A program made the translations under genes and the position numbers. The notes under the pieces were generated by a model. That model was not told the DNA's origin and did no database searches. It saw only the letters and a list, made by a program, of their open reading frames with translations. From Bacillota bacterium (GTDB taxonomy: Bacteria > Bacillota > Clostridia > Lachnospirales > Lachnospiraceae): a stretch of 64,000 nt of DNA. Below, piece after piece: positions 59,372-64,000 of the stretch (within the stretch, counting starts at the first letter, position 1; the number at the start of each line of letters is the position of its first letter). The stretch is taken from NCBI GenBank assembly GCA_023413555.1, contig JAEZPG010000096.1, positions 62,001 to 126,000 on the forward strand. The letters are read 5' to 3'.

Positions 59372-60010
59372 ATGCCAAAAGTAACGGAAGAGTATAAAAT
59401 AAAAAAAAGAAAGACAATTATAGAAGCGGCAGTGGAAGTTCTAAAACAAAAGCCCCTTTATGAGATTACGATGTTAGATGTTATTAATGAAGCTAAGCTT
59501 TCCAAAGGAGGAATATATCTCTATTTTTCGGATATTGATGATCTGGTGATTCAGACGATGAATTTCCTTATGGAAAGTCATGAGCCACTTGTTTTTGCTG
59601 AGAAAAGCTTAAGTGGTGATGTGGAGAATGATTTGCTAAACGTATTTGGCCAGTTAGGCGACTTCATTGAGGCATGTCCTGCTATTATCAGTAAACTTAG
59701 ATCAGAATTAGTGATTTATATTAACTATTATCCTGAAAAGATGGAGAGATATAAAACTGCTCTGGCTATACAGCAAGATGGTGACCGATTTATGGAGATG
59801 ACGTCAAAGCTAATAAAAAGAGGAATCCAGCAGAAGATATTTAGACAGGATGTTGCTATAGAAGTAATTATGATGAATATATCTATCTATCTGAACGGAA
59901 TCTCAGATGCTGTTGTAAGGTCTATCCTGTATAAAACAGAATCCTTATCTTATCCACTTAAAGAGTATTTAGTACAATTTATACGTGGCGTTATCCTATC
60001 GTTAAAATAA
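59372..60010 (+). CDS. TetR family transcriptional regulator
   Basis: A 212-residue regulator. The N-terminal DNA-binding domain has KRKTIIEAAVEVLKQKP and ITMLDVINEAKLSKGGIYLYFSDIDDLVIQ, the TetR helix-turn-helix. The remaining helices form a ligand-binding domain of unknown specificity. AGGAGTATTCT precedes the ATG. The next gene, a CPBP protease 97 bp away, has a large inverted repeat over its promoter that is a good candidate operator for this protein. Confidence 0.92.
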   Translation: MPKVTEEYKIKKRKTIIEAAVEVLKQKPLYEITMLDVINEAKLSKGGIYLYFSDIDDLVIQTMNFLMESHEPLVFAEKSLSGDVENDLLNVFGQLGDFIEACPAIISKLRSELVIYINYYPEKMERYKTALAIQQDGDRFMEMTSKLIKRGIQQKIFRQDVAIEVIMMNISIYLNGISDAVVRSILYKTESLSYPLKEYLVQFIRGVILSLK

Positions 60011-60034
60011 ATGAGAGTTAAGTCATTTTTATGC

Positions 60035-60063
60035 TTGACGAATGAGCAACCCTCCTATAGAAT
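60035..60063 (+). promoter_or_regulatory. Promoter of the CPBP protease gene
   Basis: TTGACG (60035-60040), 17-nt spacer, TAGAAT (60058-60063). The -10 box and the start site (about 60070) lie within the inverted repeat at 60048-60103. Confidence 0.65.
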
Positions 60064-60103
60064 ATAAATGAGATAGTTCTCATTTATATTCTATAGGAGG
60101 GTT
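60048..60103. promoter_or_regulatory. Perfect 26-bp inverted repeat over promoter and ribosome site
   Basis: The left arm (60048-60073, AACCCTCCTATAGAATATAA then ATGAGA) and right arm (60078-60103) are exact complements with loop TAGT. The right arm contains the GGAGG ribosome site of the gene that starts at 60107 and is followed by T. It may be a TetR operator, a terminator for read-through from the TetR gene, or an RNA hairpin hiding the ribosome site on read-through transcripts. Confidence 0.85.
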
Positions 60104-60106
60104 TTT

Positions 60107-60874
60107 ATGAAAAGAAAAATCACACAGTATTTAATATCCACTTTTTTACTATCCTGGGTTTCCTGGGGAATTATTGCAATAGCAGGGGTACTTCAAATCA
60201 ATTGGCTTACATATGGAAAACCAGTAGGATTGATATTGTTTATAATAGGTGGCATATCACCTGCTATCTGTGAAATTATCTTACAAAAAAGAAATAGTAG
60301 AAAAGATGAATTTCGAGAGTTTATTAAAAATGTAATTAGTATAAAACATTCTATTTGGATATATCTATATGCCATAGGTGGAGCTCTGCTTATTCAATTA
60401 CTACCTGTACTAATCGGTTATAGTACTATAAGTCAACCGCTATATCTTGGCTTTTTAATGATTATTCCTATGATCATAGGGGGAGGCCTTGAAGAAATTG
60501 GCTGGAGAGGGTTATTGCAACCAGAGCTAGAAAGCAAATTCTCCCACTGGATGTCAACGCTTATTGTAAGTATTATCTGGGCATTCTGGCATTTGCCACT
60601 GTGGTTTATAGATGGTAGTAATCAGCAGAATATGAATTTTGGTTGGTTTAGTATCAATGCTGTTATGCTTTCTTTTTTCATTGGTTCTGTTCGCTATATA
60701 TATGGGAGTATATTCATGGCAATTCTGGCACATGCTTCCATAAATGCATTCTGGGTTGTCATAGAGCCTACCGATAACATAATGGTCTCCATAATTCTTA
60801 TGAGTATGGTCAGTGCTTTTACTTTAGTGATTGATTACCTTGTAAAAAAAAAGGAGATTGACAAAGTCATATAA
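60107..60874 (+). CDS. CPBP family intramembrane glutamic endopeptidase (CAAX protease-like)
   Basis: A 255-residue protein with about eight membrane helices. The family motifs are all present: EEIGWRG (motif 1, with the catalytic Glu pair and Arg), FWHLPLW (motif 2, His) and HASINAFW (motif 3, His/Asn). Bacterial members act as membrane proteases in bacteriocin self-immunity, peptide processing or lipid-linked pathways. No bacteriocin gene is adjacent. Expression is probably under the upstream TetR regulator. Confidence 0.9.
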   Translation: MKRKITQYLISTFLLSWVSWGIIAIAGVLQINWLTYGKPVGLILFIIGGISPAICEIILQKRNSRKDEFREFIKNVISIKHSIWIYLYAIGGALLIQLLPVLIGYSTISQPLYLGFLMIIPMIIGGGLEEIGWRGLLQPELESKFSHWMSTLIVSIIWAFWHLPLWFIDGSNQQNMNFGWFSINAVMLSFFIGSVRYIYGSIFMAILAHASINAFWVVIEPTDNIMVSIILMSMVSAFTLVIDYLVKKKEIDKVI

Positions 60875-60938
60875 TAACTAGTACATATAAGTAATTAATG
60901 GTAGATAAGATGCATTATAAGTGAAGGTGTATCGTTTT

Positions 60939-61034
60939 ATGGAGGAGTTATTTAGGAATACTAATAGAAATTTGGCCTTGATAATCTTGATATTGCTGCA
61001 ATTGTATAAAACCAAAAGTCCTTCTGTCAGCTAA
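60939..61034 (+). CDS. Possible small hydrophobic peptide (31 residues)
   Basis: ATG 60939 follows GAAGGTG, and the stop lies in a rho-independent terminator. The peptide has a charged start (MEELFRNTNRN), a short hydrophobic stretch (LALIILILLQLY) and a basic end. It could be a small membrane or sporulation peptide, or chance. I do not recognise it. Confidence 0.35.
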   Translation: MEELFRNTNRNLALIILILLQLYKTKSPSVS

Positions 61035-61053
61035 TGCTGATGGAAGGACTTTT
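61014..61053. terminator. Bidirectional terminator between CPBP region and DtxR gene
   Basis: AAAAGTCCTTC (61014-61024) pairs with GAAGGACTTTT (61043-61053), with an inner TCAGC/GCTGA stem. Confidence 0.9.
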
Positions 61054-61077
61054 CTTCATATCTAGAACGATTCTTTG

Positions 61078-61449
61078 TCACATAATATGTTTTTTGATTG
61101 CATCAAAGCTCTCTTTGCTGATTACATGTTCCAATTTGCACGCGTCCTCAAGAGCGATTTCTTTTGGAACACCAAGTCGTACTAACCATCTAGAAATTAA
61201 TTGGTGTCTTTCATAAATCATCTCTGCGATTTCTTTACCTGTCTCTGTCAAATAGATATAGCCTGCATCTGTAACTGAGATGTATTGTTTCTCCCTCAGA
61301 TTTTTCATGGCGATACTTACGCTGGATTTTTTATAACCAAGCTCATGGCTTATGTCAACTGCGCGAACGACAGGAAGTTGCTTGCTTAATACAAGAATGG
61401 TTTCCAGATAATTCTCAGCAGATTCGTTTGTATTGGTCATTTTACTCAC
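61078..61449 (-). CDS. DtxR/MntR-type metal-dependent repressor
   Basis: A 123-residue protein. The winged helix (VRAVDISHELGYKKSSVSIAMKNLREKQYI) is followed by YLTETGKEIAEMIYERHQLISRWLVRLGVPKEIALEDACKLEH, the metal-binding and dimer region with Glu, His and Cys ligands (His-Q-L and DACKLEH are typical). It ends without the SH3-like third domain, as in MntR. GAGGTGAG precedes the start on the minus strand. It is divergent from feoA-feoA-feoB, so it is likely the iron (or manganese) sensor of that operon. Confidence 0.9.
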   Translation of the reverse strand: MSKMTNTNESAENYLETILVLSKQLPVVRAVDISHELGYKKSSVSIAMKNLREKQYISVTDAGYIYLTETGKEIAEMIYERHQLISRWLVRLGVPKEIALEDACKLEHVISKESFDAIKKHIM

Positions 61450-61462
61450 CTCATTTTATATG

Positions 61463-61476
61463 TTAGGCAAAACTAA
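61463..61476. promoter_or_regulatory. Candidate DtxR-type box upstream of the regulator gene
   Basis: TTAGGCAAAACTAA has the form TTAG-N6-CTAA and lies 14 bp before the DtxR start on the minus strand. The same form recurs at 62164-62177 in the feo operon. Confidence 0.45.
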
Positions 61477-61533
61477 TTTGAGTAAGTATAACATATTTAT
61501 AGTAAATAATCAATTTAAAAACTATTATCTTAG

Positions 61534-61556
61534 TTATTGATAATATCTATCAATAA
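61534..61556. promoter_or_regulatory. Inverted repeat in the dtxR-feo intergenic region
   Basis: TTATTGATA (61534-61542), 5-nt spacer, TATCAATAA (61548-61556): perfect 9-bp arms in the divergent promoter region. It recalls Fur/DtxR-class sites in shape, but the sequence is not a standard consensus. Confidence 0.5.
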
Positions 61557-61646
61557 TGTTATTGAATTCTAACCATAGTTATTATAAACTAACGATAAAG
61601 TGATATGCAGATATTATGCATATTAAAAAGGAAAGAGGATGATGAT

Positions 61647-61859
61647 ATGCCATTGTCAATGGTAAAAGCGGGTGTACCAAACGTAATTTGTAAAATCGGT
61701 GGAAAAGAAGAAACAAGAAGATTCTTAGAAAATCTCGGTTTTGTTACTGGAGGAAGCGTGACTGTAGTATCGGAAATGGGTGGTAATCTGATCGTTAATG
61801 TAAAAGATGCAAGGGTAGCCATTGGCCGAGAAATGGCTAATAAAATTCTTGTTAGCTAA
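61647..61859 (+). CDS. feoA: FeoA family protein (first copy)
   Basis: ATG 61647 follows AGAGGATGATG; 70 residues. It is an SH3-like FeoA domain with NLGFVTGGSVTVVSEMGGNLIVNVKDARVAIGREMANKI, the usual last strands. FeoA is a small cytoplasmic partner of the ferrous iron transporter FeoB. It is first in an operon with a second feoA and feoB, the usual clostridial arrangement. Confidence 0.9.
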   Translation: MPLSMVKAGVPNVICKIGGKEETRRFLENLGFVTGGSVTVVSEMGGNLIVNVKDARVAIGREMANKILVS

Positions 61860-61928
61860 AGTAATCATGTATTGATGGTGTAATCAGGTGAAGTAGATAA
61901 AATAGGTTTGATAGAAAGAGAGGATGTT

Positions 61929-62147
61929 ATGACGTTAAGAGAGGTTAGGATTGGACAAAACGTAAGAGTAAAAAAGTTAAATGGTGAAGGTCCAATTAAA
62001 AGAAGAATTATGGATATGGGGATCACCAAGGGCGTTGAGGTTTTTGTAAGAAAGGTAGCCCCTCTTGGAGATCCAGTGGAAATCACTGTGCGTGGATATG
62101 AATTATCCCTAAGAAAAGCAGATGCAGATATGATAGAAGTGGAGTAA
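61929..62147 (+). CDS. feoA: FeoA family protein (second copy)
   Basis: ATG 61929 follows AGAGAGG; 72 residues. The domain has KRRIMDMGITKGVEVFVRKVAPLGDPVEITVRGYELSLRKADADMIEV, a more typical FeoA than the first copy. The two copies differ clearly in sequence, so they are not a recent duplication. It lies 69 bp after the first feoA and 85 bp before feoB. Confidence 0.92.
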   Translation: MTLREVRIGQNVRVKKLNGEGPIKRRIMDMGITKGVEVFVRKVAPLGDPVEITVRGYELSLRKADADMIEVE

Positions 62148-62161
62148 TTTTTTTGCTCAAA

Positions 62162-62198
62162 GGTTAGAAAAGACTAACCAATGAGAGACAAGACTAAC
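62162..62198. promoter_or_regulatory. TTAG-N6-CTAA element between feoA and feoB
   Basis: GGTTAG (62162-62167), 6-nt spacer, CTAACC (62174-62179): perfect 6-bp arms. AGACTAAC recurs at about 62191-62198. It may be a second DtxR site or a small RNA hairpin before feoB. Confidence 0.45.
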
Positions 62199-62232
62199 AA
62201 AAAATAAAATAATTACTAAAAGGAGTAAAGAC

Positions 62233-64000
62233 ATGTCAATTAAAATTGCTTTAGCAGGAAACCCTAATAGTGGTAAAACGACTTTGTTTAATGCATTGAC
62301 AGGTTCTAACCAGTTTGTAGGAAACTGGCCAGGTGTTACAGTGGAAAAAAAGGAGGGGAAACTGAAGTCAAAATATAAAGGGAATATAACAGAGGATGTT
62401 ATTATTATGGACTTACCCGGAATTTATTCACTTTCTCCCTATACTTTGGAGGAAGTAGTATCCAGAAATTATCTGATAAGCGAACGTCCGGATGCAATCT
62501 TAAATATTGTAGATGGTACCAATATAGAGCGTAATCTATACCTTTCTACGCAGCTGATGGAGCTTGGTATCCCAGTCATTATGGCAGTTAATATGATAGA
62601 TGTTCTTGAGAAGACAGGAAATAAGATACATATCCAGATACTTAGTGAGAAGCTTGGATGTGAAGTGGTAGAGATTTCTGCCTTAAAAGGTACGGGTATC
62701 AAAAAAGCTGCAGAAAATGCAGTAGCACTTGCTATGAATAAGAATGCTCATGTTCCTGTCCATAAGTTTACAAATGAACTAGAAACTGTTATCGAGAAGG
62801 TAGAAGATAAACTAAAAGGACTAGTGCCTGAGGAGCAGAATCGTTTTTTTGCCATTAAACTGTTAGAACAGGACGATAAAATTGGTAAGCAATTAAGCCA
62901 GATTCCGGATGTGTCAGAAGAAATTAAAAACCTAGAGATGACCATGGATGATGATACTGAAAGTATTATTACAAATGAACGTTATGTTTATATTTCTCGT
63001 ATTATCGATGACTGTTGTACGAGAAATAAGAAAGAGAAGGGAACAAACTCTGATAGAATTGATCGAATTGTAACTAATAGATGGCTAGCTTTACCAATTT
63101 TTGCTGTAATTATGTTTTTGGTATACTATATTTCTGTTACAACAGTAGGTACTTGGGCAACTGATTGGGCCAATGACGGCGTCTTTGGAGATGGTTTTAG
63201 TTTCTTTGGACTATGGGTTCCAGGAATTCCAGTTATGGTTTCCAATGCATTAGACACTCTGAATGTGGCAGGATGGTTACATGGACTTATTGTAGATGGG
63301 ATGATTGGTGGTGTGGGAGCAGTACTCGGTTTTGTACCACAGATGTTAGTATTGTTTTTATTCCTGGCCTTTTTAGAGGCTTGTGGTTACATGGCCAGAG
63401 TAGCATTTATTATGGATAGAATCTTTCGCAAATTTGGTTTATCCGGTAAATCTTTCATTCCTATGTTGATTGGTAGTGGCTGCGGTGTTCCTGGAATAAT
63501 GGCATCCAGAACAATTGAAAATGACAGAGATCGTAAGATGACGATTATGACCACTACCTTTATTCCTTGTGGCGCTAAGCTTCCGATTATTGCATTAATT
63601 GCCGGTGCTTTATTTGAAGGAGCCTGGTGGGTAGCCCCTAGTGCTTATTTCGTTGGTATTGCTGCAATTATTTGCTCTGGTATCATGCTAAAGAAGACTA
63701 AGATATTTGCCGGAGATCCTGCTCCATTTGTTATGGAATTACCGGCATATCATATGCCTACTGTAACGAATATCTTAAGAAGTATGTGGGAAAGAGGATG
63801 GTCCTTTATAAAGAAAGCAGGCACCATTATCTTGCTATCCACTATTGTATTATGGTTTATGCAGAACTTTGGATGGGTCGATGGTTCCTTTGGACTGCTA
63901 ACGGAAGAAGAAATGAAATATAGTATTCTTGCTGGTATAGGCAATGTGATTGCACCTATCTTTGCACCTCTTGGATGGGGAGATTGGAAAATGGCAGTTG
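62233..64000 (+). CDS. feoB: Ferrous iron transport protein FeoB (partial, 3' end outside)
   Basis: ATG 62233 follows AGGAGTAAAG; 589 codons lie in the window. N-terminal G domain: GNPNSGKTTLFNALTG (G1), DLPGIYSLSP (G3), NMID (G4), SALKG (G5). The membrane part begins near residue 280 and has the Gate motif region with GSGCGVPGIMASRTIE and FIPCGAKLPIIALIAGALF, with the Cys residues important for Fe2+ passage. It imports ferrous iron at the plasma membrane. The frame stays open to the window edge. Confidence 0.96.
   Translation, partial: MSIKIALAGNPNSGKTTLFNALTGSNQFVGNWPGVTVEKKEGKLKSKYKGNITEDVIIMDLPGIYSLSPYTLEEVVSRNYLISERPDAILNIVDGTNIERNLYLSTQLMELGIPVIMAVNMIDVLEKTGNKIHIQILSEKLGCEVVEISALKGTGIKKAAENAVALAMNKNAHVPVHKFTNELETVIEKVEDKLKGLVPEEQNRFFAIKLLEQDDKIGKQLSQIPDVSEEIKNLEMTMDDDTESIITNERYVYISRIIDDCCTRNKKEKGTNSDRIDRIVTNRWLALPIFAVIMFLVYYISVTTVGTWATDWANDGVFGDGFSFFGLWVPGIPVMVSNALDTLNVAGWLHGLIVDGMIGGVGAVLGFVPQMLVLFLFLAFLEACGYMARVAFIMDRIFRKFGLSGKSFIPMLIGSGCGVPGIMASRTIENDRDRKMTIMTTTFIPCGAKLPIIALIAGALFEGAWWVAPSAYFVGIAAIICSGIMLKKTKIFAGDPAPFVMELPAYHMPTVTNILRSMWERGWSFIKKAGTIILLSTIVLWFMQNFGWVDGSFGLLTEEEMKYSILAGIGNVIAPIFAPLGWGDWKMAV

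Overview
The window is low-GC, AT-rich DNA with the gene content of an anaerobic, endospore-forming Clostridia member, most likely a Lachnospiraceae-type organism (for example a Lachnoclostridium relative). Pointers are sigH, a SleB-type cell wall hydrolase, pyruvate phosphate dikinase, glutaminyl-tRNA synthetase, a flavodiiron protein, a CIRCE-controlled groESL operon, a cysteine T-box and a ZTP riboswitch. It reads as chromosome. I see no phage, insertion sequence, CRISPR array or conjugative module. Assignment to a species is not possible from what I can see.

Layout. 1-9 kb: the end of a response regulator, an ECF transporter S component, an Rrf2 regulator, a DUF368 membrane protein, a zinc/manganese-type ABC importer operon (binding protein, ATPase, permease), an AI-2E family membrane protein, a VanZ-like protein and a lipid kinase, then tRNA-Val and tRNA-Met. 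9-16.4 kb: ispF, a membrane-anchored GH5-like protein that lacks catalytic residues, a Cys T-box, then cysE-cysS-mrnC-rlmB-sigH and tRNA-Thr. 16.4-26.4 kb: an eroded stretch, a PhzF-like protein, a P-type calcium-type ATPase, and a two-gene surface module with Ig-like and InlB-type repeats. 26.4-36.3 kb: a DHH phosphoesterase, a DUF1540 protein, a eukaryote-type HisA, a SleB-like hydrolase, glnS, DUF2225 and DUF6062 proteins, groESL and an unrecognised protein. 36.5-55.6 kb: guaB, a leftward amidase/dCMP deaminase/DUF1461 operon, ZTP riboswitch-purH, mscL, a three-part flavodiiron fusion, an M16 peptidase, era-yqzL-recO, a lipoprotein, glyS and ppdK.

55.6-61 kb is the accessory part: small regulators (MarR, XRE remnant, AraC, TetR) with their likely target genes, several of them broken. 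An NHL-repeat gene survives as two pieces on either side of an XRE/GyrI-like pseudogene. An AraC/GyrI-like regulator is cut by one in-frame TGA. A TetR gene sits before a CAAX-type protease gene preceded by a perfect 26-bp inverted repeat. 61-64 kb holds a DtxR-type metalloregulator divergent from feoA-feoA-feoB; feoB runs off the window.

No complete new defence or mobile system was found. The best leads are the catalytically degenerate GH5 protein, the inverted repeat at the CPBP protease gene, the TGA-split regulator, the palindrome filling the MarR promoter spacer, the eukaryote-type HisA, the Gly/Cys tail on IspF and the flavodiiron-flavin reductase-rubredoxin fusion.
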